DNA from: Diplonema papillatum
Lineage: Eukaryota; Euglenozoa; Diplonemea; Diplonemida; Diplonemidae
Assembly (NCBI GenBank): GCA_030068145.1
Contig: JAPJBO010000505.1
Span: 1 to 64,000 of the forward strand
Direction: 5' to 3'
DNA: 64,000 nucleotides
How positions within the stretch are numbered: the stretch's first letter is position 1; every line of letters starts with the position of its first letter. A program made the translations under genes and the position numbers. The notes below the pieces were generated by a model. That model saw only the letters and a list, made by a program, of their open reading frames with translations, did no database searches and was not told the DNA's origin. Below, piece by piece: positions 36,082 to 48,166 of the stretch.

Positions 36082-38702
36082 CTATACTTCAAAAAAAAAA
36101 AAAACCAGGCTTTCATGAGCTGCTTCCTCGCTGGGCTCTCGGGGGCTTTCTGGTTGGGGCACAGCAGCTTCCAGTGCCTGTGCAGCACGCTCCGCACGGC
36201 GTTCAGCCTTGGCTTTTTTCCCTGTGTCGCGATACAGGTCTTCATGCAGCAGCCTATGATTCAGGGCAACACTCATGGAAGCGTTTAAATTTTCAGTGGA
36301 GAGTGTGGATCTCTTTTTGTTTAAAAGGACCGACAACTTCTTGAAGTGTCGTTCTACAGAAGCTTCGCTAGCTGTCGCTTTGCCCAAAGTGCAAGCGAAG
36401 AGAGTTAGCAGTTCACTCTCTTCTGCTGTAGCAAGGGCATGATTTCTCCAAAAAAACTTGTACCCGTGTTTGATAACTTCCCCGCTCGGGCCTCGGGCTC
36501 GGTTTCTGAACTCGTTGTACACGACTTTCAGTTGAACAAGAGTTTGTTCAAGGGTGCTTTGATCGCGAAGTCTCCGGCTAACGAATGGGCGCAAGAACCG
36601 GCACAGCACATTCCACTGTCGGGCTTTCTGCTCATTCTGGACCAGCATCTGGTCGACGTCGGGGTGCAGAGACTCCAGAACTTGCATGGCTGGAAACGAC
36701 AAGTTCTTTTCTATGCGCCAGGTCCATTTCTTAATGGCGTACTCGACGACACTGAGCTCGTTCTTGTTCTGACTATGCCTCACTCGTGCCACTGCAAGCC
36801 CGTCCGTGATAGTTGCCGGCGGAACGCATCACTGACTCCAGGCAGGTATCGGATGCTTTTGTCGCGAAGCGTGGCGATGCTGAGCGCGGTGTCATACACG
36901 CTGCTCCATCGCACCGACGTCGGGTATCGCACCACGCGGGGATGGCTTTCCCCCGCATCCAACTGCATCTGTCGAATACGGGCTTTTTCTTCAGCTGTGT
37001 TGAACTTTTTTGCAAGATCAATCACTTCATCTTTCACTGATGACATGAAGGGGTGCTTCATAATGTCACCCATGCAAAGTTGCATGCTGTGACAGGCACA
37101 TCGGAAAGCAAATATGCCGTGATTCTTTGCATATTTGAGTGTCTCGAACATCAGTTTCTCGACGCTTTCCTCCCCTTCATCAGTGAAGTCAATTCCCAAT
37201 CCGCGAATTTCAAACTCGAAGGAATCGGGTGACAGGGAAACCCCGAATGCTTCTGCATCACTGATGAGGTCCTTCATTGCTCTCAACATAGCAGATGCGT
37301 TGTCCGCCACAATAGCGAACACATTGAGACTTCCGCGATCGCGAAGCAGTGCGATCGTATGATCCAGCTCGGAACAAATAGTCTGAGCGTTCGCTGATGC
37401 TATTTCAACGTTTTTAAGAAAGAAAGTTGAGGCACCGTTGCTCACAGCAAATCCCAAGAAAGTTCTTCCACGAACAGTGGCACCATCGATGAGCAGGAAG
37501 ACGTCTGCACCCCGATTCACCGCAAAGAACATTTCTTCTGTCTCAGCAGCAAAATCTCTGGTTTCCCGGACAAGCTCTTTTGTCCAGAAGCGCTGCTTGG
37601 CAAGGCCAGTCGGGTTCAGTATCGATCGGAACAGTGGGGTATCCATGATCGAGTTCGGCAGGCCATACTCAGAGACGAGAAGTGCAAGTCGACGAGTGAA
37701 CGACATTTCGTTCCAAGGAGCCACAGCAGCGGAAGAGACTGCACCAGACGCACGCGCTCTTCGAGGAGACTTAGGGCCGTGTTGTCCCTCCCAATGCCGC
37801 TGAATGCTTGTCTTCCCGATTTCCTTCTGGCAGATATTGCATTTTACGACCTTGTTCCCGTTGGTCTTTGTGCAAACGGGCCCGCATAAATAGCCGCGTC
37901 CCACTCCGCTGGCTATTTTGGAGGAGTACTCAGTCACATACTCTACAATCGCAGGGAGTGGCTTAGACACAACGGTGGCAACAGAGGCCGAACCCGCCGC
38001 GGCCGCAGTACTTTCTCGAGTGTTGTCATTACTCGCGGCGTTTTCGCTCAACTGTGCACCTTCAGCCAGTTCAGGTACTTCGGGACGATGCGAAGCTTGA
38101 TCCGTTGACTGGGTCTGATCCTCACTCTTTCCGGCTGCTGCTTCAAGCTCTGTCAAGTGACGTTGCAGGTCCCTCATGCGAGCAACGAGGGCGCGTTTCT
38201 GATTGCGAACTTTTGCGAGCAGATTGGTACGGACTTCGTTAACGAACCCAGCGAAGCTGTTGTTTGTCTTGTGGCAGGTTTCACAGATGTCCATGCCGCA
38301 GTGACCCTTGATTTTCGGACACGAAAAACGAGCACCATCGACTCCGCCACATGCATCACACTCCCACAACCTCCAGTCCCGTCCCCTTTGCGTCTTCAAT
38401 TTCTCAAGGGCGAGTACCACTAACAGCTCTCCGCATAGGCACCTTCGCTCCTCAGGCTCAGCCTCCTGTGACTCTGACTCTGTGTCTGACGCTGTACTAC
38501 TCGACTCTTCACTTGGAAGGCGGCGTTTTTTCCTTCTCGCCTGGTCAGGGTCTGCAGTTTCCTGCTGACGACGTCTCACCCTGGCTGCCTTCTGATGCTG
38601 CGTCCCTTCTCGTGCTGCACCTCCCGTAGGCATGGCACTTGTAGTGTGCACCAGCAATAATAATAACAGGAACACCCACAACACGAAGTGTTTGGCGATC
38701 AT
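36082..38702 (-). pseudogene. hAT-family transposase, frameshifted
   Basis: Two open frames together give a hAT transposase. The first (36780-38702, 640 codons) begins at an ATG followed by a hydrophobic stretch like a signal peptide; the ATG at 38633 after it is the more likely start. It holds a Cys-rich ZZ/PHD-like finger (CDACGG...CETCH), a BED-like finger (CNICQKEIG...H....H), and a DUF659-type catalytic part with LLIDGATVRG, IVADNASAM and CACHSMQL. The frame breaks near 36785. The second frame (36082-36792, 236 codons) holds the C-terminal dimerisation region (ASVERHFKKLS...KKRSTLSTENLNASM). One frameshift, or an unseen intron, separates them. The gene lies just inside the right family-2 inverted repeat. 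Confidence 0.8.
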
Positions 38703-38954
38703 TTTTTAAAGTTAAAAACTTCTCTTGAGGATTCTTGATAAATTCGGCAAGTCCTGTAATTTTTGCGGATTTGAGAGAGATATGGCAATGAACCTATCGC
38801 ATGCTGGCAGCTACGTTGCGGATTTTATCAACAATTTTGGCAGGGCCACACACGCCGTGCCCGGCCCACCATCGAAGTTGGAAAAAGTCTCGTGGTGCTG
38901 TATGTAAGGCAAGTCATCAATTCCTGCGGTGCTGCAGGAATCGATCACAAACAC

Positions 38955-39047
38955 GACTTTCGTATTTCGTTCGTATTTCGTAAATACGAAAAAATACGAA
39001 ACGAAAAATACGAATACGAATTCGTACGAATTAGCTGACCCCCGGCA
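38955..39047 (-). repeat. Right AT-rich terminal inverted repeat (family 2)
   Basis: Inverse of 23866-23938: on the minus strand it reads GGGTCAGCTAATTCGTACG and goes on with ACGAAATACG words. Confidence 0.7.
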
Positions 39048-40259
39048 AGCGTACAGTGGTTCTTTGTGCCACCATTTACTCCGTTGTGTTGTTTGTGATG
39101 GAGTGATGACTACTACTTGTTCTTTTATCGGATTTTCCGAGACTAGAGGTATGCTAATAGCTCTATCGAGCCAACCCCACTTTTTAGGGGGTCGGGGGCG
39201 AAGCCCGGGGGCACTTTTTCGTAGTGTTTTTTTGGGGCAGAACTTTTGTCAGCGGCCATAGCTTTTTTTGCCCCTGGATTTTTTGTGTCAGAACTGACAA
39301 CCAGCCATACGGAGGCGAATGAACGGGACCGAGCCAACTGGAAAATCAGCGGTCAGTTGGGAGACTGGGTTAGACGAGTGAACGAACAATTCCAGAAGCT
39401 GACCTGGTCAAGGGGGCAATTCCCCTGGAAATTGACATCGCAGTGGCACAGTGAACGGCGCCAGGGTTTAGGGCTGGAGTTCCCGATTTCGAACCCCGCC
39501 GAGGACCTTTTTTTGGTTCTCCTTGGTCTTCGGTCAATTCCCTTGCTCCGGGGTTTTCTTGACCCGTGATTTGGCACCGGGTAGGTTGCATACTTCAGGC
39601 CCGGACGGAACTTAGCCTTACCAGAACTTAGCTTTTGCTTCGCCCGAACTTTGCTTTGCTTCGCCGAACTTAGCTTCACCAGAACTTAGCTTCGCCCGAA
39701 GTGAAATTTCTTCGCTGGTCCACGGCACAGCACTTTTTCGACAAAAAATTGCTCGCTTTCAACTCCGATGAAGAGATCCGTGAAAAATAGGTCCGGGGGT
39801 CATAGCGTAAGCGCGTGGTTCGTGGGACCTTGCGAGATGCAGAGCACCAGGCGCGGAAAACCTGGTAGTGGGTTTTCATTGGGGAGGGCGGGAATCGACT
39901 CCGCTTATTTCTGTTTTCACGATTTCCATTTCCACATGTGTCAACGTCCCGAACACTGCCACGTTTGGCTCCATTTTTCGCAGATCTTCTCATCGGAGCT
40001 GATCTCGAGCAAAAATTCGTCGAAAAAGATCTGCTCCTGTGGACCGGCTTCCAGGATCCAGAAATGGCAGGATCAGGCTCAGGAGAAGACCACCAGAGAT
40101 TCCGAAAGGGCTTCTGGGGGAAGGGGGGGGGGGTGCAAACTGAAAAAAAAATGCTCAAAAGTCCTCAATCGAGGCTTAAAATCCAGTTTCAACACTTTTT
40201 TTTCACTTTTTTGAGCTTTTGTAGGTATGCTAGTTGAATTTTGTTTCCAGCCATTCTGA
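39048..40259. other. Gene-free stretch with short GAACTTAGCTT repeats
   Basis: No gene seen. From 39600 to 39705 the word GAACTTAGCTT(C/T) recurs four to five times with CGCCC or ACCA spacers. A G-run and A-run lie near 40120-40155. Confidence 0.45.
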
Positions 40260-40292
40260 GCCATTCTGAGCCATCGAGTGGCTCAGAATGGC
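40260..40292. repeat. Perfect 14-bp-stem hairpin
   Basis: GCCATTCTGAGCCA and TGGCTCAGAATGGC are separated by TCGAG. It stands directly at the left border of the second copy of the inverted-end element. Confidence 0.8.
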
Positions 40293-40301
40293 ACCACACT
40301 G

Positions 40302-42508
40302 CAGTGAGGGTCGGTGAGGCTGCAACCACGCAGGCGGCGAGGGTGATGCAGCAGGGAAGCCTGGGGCGCCAGAGCCACGACGGTTCCATGAAGCGAAGCC
40401 AATCAGGACCCCAACCGCAGAGCGAAGAGCACTCGAGACAGTGTGGGCCCGGAGCCCCGGGCTGGAGCTCTCATTGCACTCCAGAGCCCCGGGCTGGGTC
40501 AGGTATTTGGCCGGTACCACTACTTACCAACACTTGGGCAGAAGCGGCAGTGTGGACTGCCGAAGCCACCGTTTAGACCAGTCACTCCCCGTCGGACGGG
40601 GGGCCCCCAAAACCCCCTCGGGGCCTCCTGGGGATTCACCACAAGAAGAACGCACTCACCTGCCCTTTGTAAGATAGTGGAGACCATTATCAAAGACCGC
40701 CCCACGTTCCTCCATCGATGGACTGACTCCTCAGTCCGTAGGCTTCCGGGTAGGGAGAGGCACAGAGAAGCAGCTCTACACCGTGACGGCGGCAATCAAC
40801 CGGAAAAAAGGCCGTGCTCGTCTTTGACCTGGCGCGCGCTTTCGACGGGCACACGCTCCCGGCAGGCGGGACTCCCGGCAAGAGCACGCCGCTCAGCACG
40901 AATCAAAAACGCAGTCCGGCCACTAAAGCATTAAAGTAGTGAGCGATCTGCGACAAAACGTGGTCACGGAATCGTGTGAGCGGCCTGCAGATGCAGGTAC
41001 TGGGTGGTCGTTCGGTAAGGTCACACTCGTCAGCCGAAACCCTTGTAGGCTTCAAATTGAAGTTCAATGGCCGGCAGCTCGAAGAAAGTCTCCATTCCCA
41101 GCTGAGTCATCACCTGTTCAAGACTGCTGGATCTGGCGGAAACGCCGACTGAACCCGGAGGCCTTGCCGATCCTTACCGCACCCCCAGACTCTGCAGACG
41201 TCGCCGCCACCGCGCTACGAACGCGTGGCTGTCACTCCGCTGTGCTTGTTCCGCGGCACTGCTGCCGGCAGCCACACTCTCATCATCCCAGTTTTCACAA
41301 ACCGAGAGAGCTCATCCAAATTATGATCAAGGAAGCAATACGAGACGTGTCACGAAACTTTAGCCTGCAACGCAGCACACGTTGAGCCGTGCGACTTGCA
41401 CTGCCCTGACTGCGAGCGGGGTGCTGCGGGTGACTGTACTAGTAGTACAGAACAGTGTGGGGGCTGGCACCGGTGCTGGTCGGTGCCCGGTAACAGGAGG
41501 GTCGGGTCGTAGGGTCACGCACGCCCGACCCTACTGTAGACTTTTTGGGAAATCGTGATGACTCCGTTTCGTCGTTCGACTGTTTTCTTTTGACTGCAGC
41601 CTGTGATACAGGCTTTCAACAGCCACCAGTATCAGCAGGCCGTGTAGCCAACACGGCATGCGTCACACTCGACAAGAGGCTCAGTCACTCACCCGGCTAC
41701 CGCGATGCTCGCCGAGAAGCGTCAGACTCTGAATCAAGACCGAACTGATGCTGATGCAGAATGTCGGGCAAAAAGCTACTCTTGGTGAAAGACTCCAGGT
41801 GCAGCCACGGTCCGGCTGTCTTACTGTCCTGCCCGTACTGTAGAGGGCCAGTACACAAAGCTAAGGATACGCACGTGTTTTTGTATTAGTTTTGGTCCAA
41901 GTTTGGAAGTCCCTGCCGGGGCTCAACCTCGCGCGGAGAGCCCCGCGGCGGCACTGGGAATGGATCTACTGTTGAAACGTTGAAACAGTAGAAACTGCCC
42001 CCCTGTTGTAGTAGTCCATTCTCAGCCCCGGAGAAAAAAGAGCCCCGGCACCGGCCAGCCCCCAGACCGCACGACTGACTGACAGGGGCGGCCGATTTCC
42101 TTGGTTGTTTTCAAAGTGCGCACCCGAAGAACAACCCATTCTTGGGCCAGCTCAGCCCCGAAGCCCCGGGGCCAGCCTCCACACTGTTGGACTCGCTATT
42201 GTAGCCTGCAGTTGCAAGAGCCTTCCCCTACTGCAGCCTGTGCCAGTGCAGGAGACCGTACACTGCTACGGAGCAAGAACGTGAACGCTGCTGACACTGA
42301 GTGACTGACAGACGCCACAATCGTCAAAAAAAGTGGAAAATCAGGCGGAATTCGGGTTTGGGTGACGTTTCACATGGGTTTGAGTCGTATTTCGATAGCA
42401 CAAAAAAAAGGCTACAAAAGGCTACAAAAAGCTACAGGAGCTACAGTAGCTAAAAACTGTAGCAGCTATAGCTGCTACAAAAGGCTACTGTAGCTAAACC
42501 TCACACTG
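40302..42508. mobile_element. Second, left-truncated copy of the inverted-end element
   Basis: From CAGTGAGGGTCGGTGAGGCT onward it follows 26488-29613 with about 95 % identity. It lacks the three minisatellites and most of 27720-27910, and ends with the same CCTCACACTG. The left terminal repeat and target duplication are absent. Confidence 0.8.
40672..40900 (+). pseudogene. Fossil reverse transcriptase fragment, copy 2
   Basis: Same broken RT blocks as at 26850 (ETIIKDRPTFLHRW, GGFRVGRGTEKQLYT, VFDLARAFDG), with additional small insertions and deletions. Not functional. Confidence 0.7.
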
Positions 42509-43624
42509 CCCCCGGTGACGGTAACGTCGCTCGGGTTCGCCTGCGCTACGACTTGCCATGTGTTTTCGGGCTGCACCGAATTTGCTCAAAATTTGACCTG
42601 TACATGTCGGATATGAGGAAGCAAAAATCTGTGACACGTTTTCGTGGAATGAGTGTTATGTGCCGCGCTGTTTGCGGTCGAGCTTCCCCGTTGTGTGGCG
42701 GGTACGGTTGTCGATCGTTGCCGTGGCGTTGGTGATTGCGTTCCGTTGGTCGGGAGCCAGCGACTTGCAGTCCTGCATCCAGTGATGCTCCACCGAGCCG
42801 CTCCGGCTACAAGTAGGGGGTACAAAATAGTTGGTTGTTTGGGTGGCCTGGGCGGCGTTTGACCAAGGGCAGCTTTGGTAAGCACCGACAACTCCCCTTT
42901 GGGGCCTTCCAGCCGGGTTCCGTGTGGTGCTTTCCTGTTGCTTCCCAGTTAGCAGCTGTGCGGGCGTGTCGGCCTGCGCTGTTGCGCGAGACCGTTGCCC
43001 TTTTTTCCCTCCGGCCTCTGTGCCTGGCGCAGCCGGGGCTGTTCCTTGGGCTATACCACTACTGTGGTATTGCCAACGTTTGCCAATATGAAGGCGGTCA
43101 CACGTTTCAACTTGTAATTGAAGGGGCGGGGGAGAAAGAGAGTCCGTTGTATGCGAGGCGCGTCCCCGAGCAGTACCGTGCCGCGGTTTACCCTTCTTCT
43201 CCCCTTCCTGTCACACAGCCGGGTTCCGTGTGGTGCCTCCCTGCTGGCGGCTGCGTGGTTGTGACAGTCTGTTCTGCACTCACTGTTGTCCTGATGTGGG
43301 GCTGCGGTTTGCCAACGCATACTTTCGTTGACCGCACTACCCTGAGCCCAAATCCTGGACGTGGTTTCAGGTGGCAAATTTGGCAAATGATCATGATCAG
43401 AAGGTCCTACTTGGGCGGTTCAGTTTCCTCACACATTGCATGTGGCTAAAAAAAAAAAGAAAAAAAAGGAGACGAATGCACAGCCAACTCCAACCAACTT
43501 GTGTGTGCGCGGAGCGGGACGCGGATCTCCAGCGGCGCAGCTTCGAGCATGCGTCGCGCCGTCGGCGTACCGCGTTCCGCGAACACTGCGACCGCCGTTG
43601 TCGGGAGAGCACGCGGGCTTGCCT
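42509..43624. other. Stretch without a recognised gene; contains a dispersed repeat
   Basis: A 204-codon plus frame (42835-43449) is open but has no recognisable domain; it contains two QPGSVWC words and I do not call it a gene. At 43320-43450 is a segment (TTCGTTGACCGCACTACCCTGA onward) that recurs at 56573-56695. An A-rich run follows at 43449-43470. The 3' UTR of LINE E lies to its right, with no poly-A tail visible. Confidence 0.4.
43320..43450 (+). repeat. Dispersed repeat, copy 1 (second copy at 56573-56695)
   Basis: Shared words: CGTTGACCGCA, CCCAAATCCTGGACGTGGTT, TCAGGTGGCAAATT, TTGGCAAAT, and GTGGCTAAAA at the end. Confidence 0.75.
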
Positions 43625-46600
43625 CTACATTATGGACACAAGCCCGTACTCGTGTTCTTCGGTCGTGTCCGGGGTATCGTCAGGGCTGGACGCCACAAGG
43701 ACTTGGAAGGGTGGAAGGGCGCCAGCTCTCTGTAAGTAAAAAAGGGCGAGCTCGGGGTGGACGAATAAGAAGTAACAGAGGGAGTCGATGGGTCCGCCTG
43801 GGTCCTTCTTTATCCGCCTTGTTACCTCAAGCCGCAGCGTGGTCCTGAGGGGAGCTGTAACGAAGGCTCGGCAGTGCACGAATAAGTGCAGCAGGGGGCT
43901 GGGCGAGCGAGCCCCGCAGATCGGGCACGGAAGGAAGTGCCACCGCCGCTCATCCGAACTGAGGGATACGTACGACGCAGAATAAAGCGTCATGATCAGG
44001 CGGTGGTGCCCGGTCCTCAGCTGGCGAATCTCTCGCTCCGCCCGCGCCGTGAGGTGACGGCGTCGAGGTATCGGCCGCCCGTGAACAATACGGGCGAACG
44101 GCGAGATGTTCCCGTGCTCGTCTGCACGCTCGAACGCACCCTTGGCACCTAATTCGCTGCTATCCAGTCGTAGGTACCGTCGATAGCGGCAGATTGCATC
44201 AGCGACGGTCAGCGGGTAGGGGTCAGGGTGAATCGCGGAAGAGTCTTCCGCAGCCTGACGGTGTGCGAGGGCCGCAGTTTTTGCGAGGTTGTCCGCCACG
44301 TCGTTGCCTTCAAGCCCGCAGTGCCCGTAGACGAACTGCAAGGTGGCTAGATAACCCCTTGCTTCCAGATCCGACAGGATCTTCCAGCACTCTATGGCGA
44401 GAGGCTCGACTTGGGCATGCGGGCCGGCACTCAACGTTTTGAGAAACGATTGGGAGTCGCTCAGGATGAGGATGTGGAGCGGGCGAGTCGTCGGCGCGAG
44501 ATGCTGATTGTAGAACACCAGGGCCGAGTACAGTGCTACCTGCTCCGCGCGGTAACTGTGTACGTATTTCCCGACCGGGTACGACCGGGTTGTCGTGCGC
44601 CGATCCCCGGCGGTTCATACCAGCGACGTTGCGCAGGCTGTCGGTGATAGACGGCTCGAACACGAAGTACAGTCCGGCTTCGCCCCATGTCGTCTTATCG
44701 TTGTAGCGCTTCAGCCACGGGAGATGACGTTCGTCCCAATTGTCGGCTATCGAGGGCGGCGGCTGGGGCGGCGGTTCACCTTTGAGCACCGAGCCGTCCA
44801 CCCAGGCTGAGCAGTCCGTCGGCTCAAGCTCGTTCAGCCGGGCTACGACGATACGCTTCTTGGCCGCAGGCGAGTCGCCCTTTTCCCTGGCAGGGTGGCG
44901 ACTATAGACACCCTGGGGCTGGGCGTCCAGGGGGCAAACGGGTTGAAAACAAATTCCTCGCGCTTGCACCCGTCCGTATCGGCCTTTTCGCACAAGTCAA
45001 CGTAGTCTCGCCTCATCGTCGAGTGCATGGCGAGCTCCTTTCGCCAGAGCGTGCCGCGGCGCCGCATTCTCTCTCGCAAAGCGGCGATACGGAGCCTTGC
45101 TATCGCACGGAGCGGCAAGATCCCGGATTCTTGTTGCGCTGAGAATTCGGAGGTGTTCTTCCTGCATCCGAGGAGGAGAATAAGGGCACGGTTGTGCAGC
45201 CGCTCAAGTGTTGCCACCAGGGGAGATGTGGAACGAAGGAGGTACGGGCCGTAGACCGACAGGGCGTACGTGTATGTCGGTAGGACGTACGTCAGGTACA
45301 GAGTGCGCAGCGTGCACGTGTTGCAACCGAACGATTTCCCGGAAAGGTGCCGCAGGAAGTTCATCTTCAGAGAGAAGTTGTCGACTACACGCTGCATATG
45401 GTGGTGGAACGTGAGTTCCGAGTCGATGGTCAGGCCAAGAAGTTTGGTCTTGCCTACCCAGCGCAGCCCGTCGGCAACGCGTATGGTAACCATGCGGCCG
45501 CCTTCCACGACTTCAAGCGAGATGATGATTTTGCCGTGGTGCTGGTGCCAGGGCGAGTCCTTCTCCGGCTCCAGGAACTTCCAGGCCGATCTCGACTTCA
45601 GCGTCGTGGCGTAATCGGCGGGCACCGTGACGTCGACGGCTGTGGCGTTGAATCTCGTCCTCAGAGGTACAGGTTCGGGGGCACCAGGATCCCGAAACAA
45701 GACTGCTTCCGTCTTCAGCTTTGACAGGTGCATTTTGGCTTCGATCGTCCAGTCCTCGACCACGTCCACAACCATTTGGGTGTACTTCTCAAGTGGGGCG
45801 CGGCTTGGGGAAGAGACTACGACGCCGTCATCGTCGGCGAAGAGTGAGAACGTGATCCAGGAACCCCCTTGGGTCTCTTCAACAATTCGCTTGTTGAGAG
45901 CTTCCAGTGAGGTGCCGAGGCCGTCGATGTGATACAAGAAGAGTATCGGCCCGAGGACGGTACCCTGGGGCACGCCGTGCTTCAGGTGGAACTTGCTTCC
46001 GGTGGCCCCATCGACCTTGAAAGCCGCCCTTCTGTTCCTCAAGAAGGACTCAAGCCACACGAGAAACTTAGGGGGGACTCCCTTACTCTGCATAGCGTCG
46101 AGTAGGAGGGCGTGGTCGACGGTGTCAAAGGCGTTGGCCAGGTCGAACGAGAGGAGGCAGACGCGTCGCCGGGTAGGTACCGCGCAGTCGATCGTGGTCA
46201 TGACGGAGTAAAGCTGCTCCTCAGTACCTCGCTGCTTACGGAAGCCGCCCTGCCGAGTGCAGAAAGGTAGGACCTGGGTGACTTCCTCGTTCTCCGTCAG
46301 GAAAACCAGCCGGTTCTTGACGATCACTTCCATCAGCTTGGAGGTAACGCTCGTCAGAGAGATAGGGCGGTAACCCTCAGGGAGGGAGTGGTCTCTGCCT
46401 GGCTTCGCGACAGGTATGACGTGGGCATCACGCCAGGTGTCCGGGACAAACCCTTCACCCCAAGAGATGTTCAGGAGCTCGAGGATCAGCTGCTTGGCGC
46501 CTCCATCCAGCCTGGACAGGAACTCGGTGCAGATGCCGTCGGGGTCCAGGGATGTCTTCGGGTCGAGATCCTTGAGAGCACGATCAAGCTCGTCCTCGGT

Positions 46601-48166
46601 TATACGCCCACAGCCAACGTCGTCATCGGACGGGCGATTTTTCGGAGCCCATCGGCGGGGGGGATCAGTGTTTGCGCCCCCACAGACGGACTCGAGATGC
46701 CGTCCGAGGATTTCGGCTTTGACTTCGGCTTCGACGCAGAAACCTTCGCCGTTCCGCAGCGGAGGGATAGAAAGGTGGTTGCGCCTACCGTCCAGCATGC
46801 GGACCTGGCGGAAAAGGAGGGCAATGCCAGTGCACCTGTTAATGCGGCCCGCTATCCTGTCCCAGTAGCAGGTTTTGGCCTGCGTGGCGGCCTCCTTGAA
46901 CTCGCATATCTTCTCGAGGTGTGCACAGATCTTGTCCGAGGAGTCGGGCTCCGCCTGCAGCTCCGCGAAAGCGGCGGCTTTTTCACGTTCGAGGGTGGTG
47001 AGCTCAGGGGTCCACCACGCCTTGTACGCACGGCCCTGGGTGTACTTCGGGACAAAATCATGGATGGCACGGCGGAAGCAGGAGGCAATGCGTTTGGCGA
47101 ACTGGGTGTTGGTGGCCGGTCTTTTGGCGAGAAGGGTCGCGCTCTCCTCATCCAACCGAAGCATCATCTCTTCCCAGTCTGCCCGTTTCCAGGAGAACCA
47201 TGTAAGCCTGGGGGGCCGAGGCTGCCTGTACCCCCTCGGAACCTCGAAGGCGACAGGGTAGTGGTCGGACTCCCAGGAGTCCAGTCTCCTCCAGTTGCGT
47301 ATGAAGCCGGGGATGCGGGAGGAGATGGCTACATCCGGGGATGAGTTTCTGATACCCGGCCTCGGCGGCATGGTGTGGACTGCGGGGTTGTTGCTAACCA
47401 CTGCCGACACCTCGACGAGCCAGTCCTTCAGGTTCCGTCCGCATGCGTTAATAGCCCCGTGGGACCAGTCCGGGTGGTGGGCGTTTAGGTCACCGGCGAT
47501 GACGACGGTGTCGTCCATCGGAAAGGGCTCCATGTCGAGGTTTGTGTGGGAGGATTTCGACGGTGGGTGGTATACGTTGTAGACCTGCAGTGCTGGGAGA
47601 CCGATGCGGGTGATCTCGATTGCCACGCATTCCGTCGTAGAATTACATAATCCCGCGGGGACAGGGATCTCTTTTACGTGCAGGTTGGACCTCACAAACG
47701 TGGCGACCCCACCGCCTAGGCCACCTCGGTCCCGCCGAAACACCCTGTAACCGTTGAGAACTGGAGGAGGAGACTTGCTCGTCAGCTTTGTCTCCTGCAG
47801 GAGGAGAATGTCCGGCATGTAGGCGGCGATTCCTCGGCTGATGCTATCTAGCCCCCGAGACAACTTCTCGCGAGCGAAGAAGGAGTTGCAGTTGAACGAG
47901 ATGAACTTCAGGGTAGAGAGCTCGCCCCAACCGCGCTCGGGACGTCTGCGATTGGCCGCTGGGGGGAGTGCGGCGCTACGCGGTGGTTGAACGCCGGCCT
48001 GCTGGGCTCGGCGAGGAGCCGAGGGTTGTCCCGGGGGAGCCTGTCTCCGGGTGTTGGTGACTGGTGCAGGTGCCGGATTTTGGAGGGTTTGGGCGCCGCT
48101 CTCTGGGGTTGAGCTGGCGAGGAGGGGGGCGCCGAGGGGGGGATCTCCCGGGCGCGGGGGTAACCC
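43625..48166 (-). pseudogene. LINE E ORF2 (endonuclease, RT, RNase H, zinc motif), two frameshifts
   Basis: The frame is open from directly behind the ORF1 TGA (48167-48169) to about 44880. It has an endonuclease (FISFNCNS, LLQETKL, VIAGDLNAHHPDW, ESDHYPVAF) and RT (GYRPISLTSV, GGFRKQRG, SFDLANAFDTVDH, GVPQGTVLGPILF, LFADDD near 45830-45841, Phe for Tyr). Near 44880, in GGGAAAAGGG, the frame shifts; it returns near 44580, where CGACCGGGTA is tandemly duplicated (10 bp). The RNase H (AWVDGSV, YRAEQVALYS, LILSDSQSFL, YGHCGLEGNDVADN) and CPICG...H....C motif follow to 43625. There is no ATG between the ORF1 stop and the endonuclease. Confidence 0.85.

Larger units (their letters stand above)
23866..39047. 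mobile_element. Putative DNA transposon (hAT) disrupted by nested insertions
   Basis: The two family-2 inverted repeats face each other 15 kb apart. Just inside the right one lies a hAT transposase. Removing the 5.05-kb inverted-end element and LINE D leaves about 5 kb, a plausible hAT size. However, the bases flanking the two ends (AAATGA and CCGGCA) do not form a target duplication. The two ends may belong to different insertions. Confidence 0.35.

Noticed and set aside
42835..43449. 204-codon plus frame as a gene
   Set aside because: No domain, its last part is a dispersed repeat also found at 56.6 kb, and codon use looks random.
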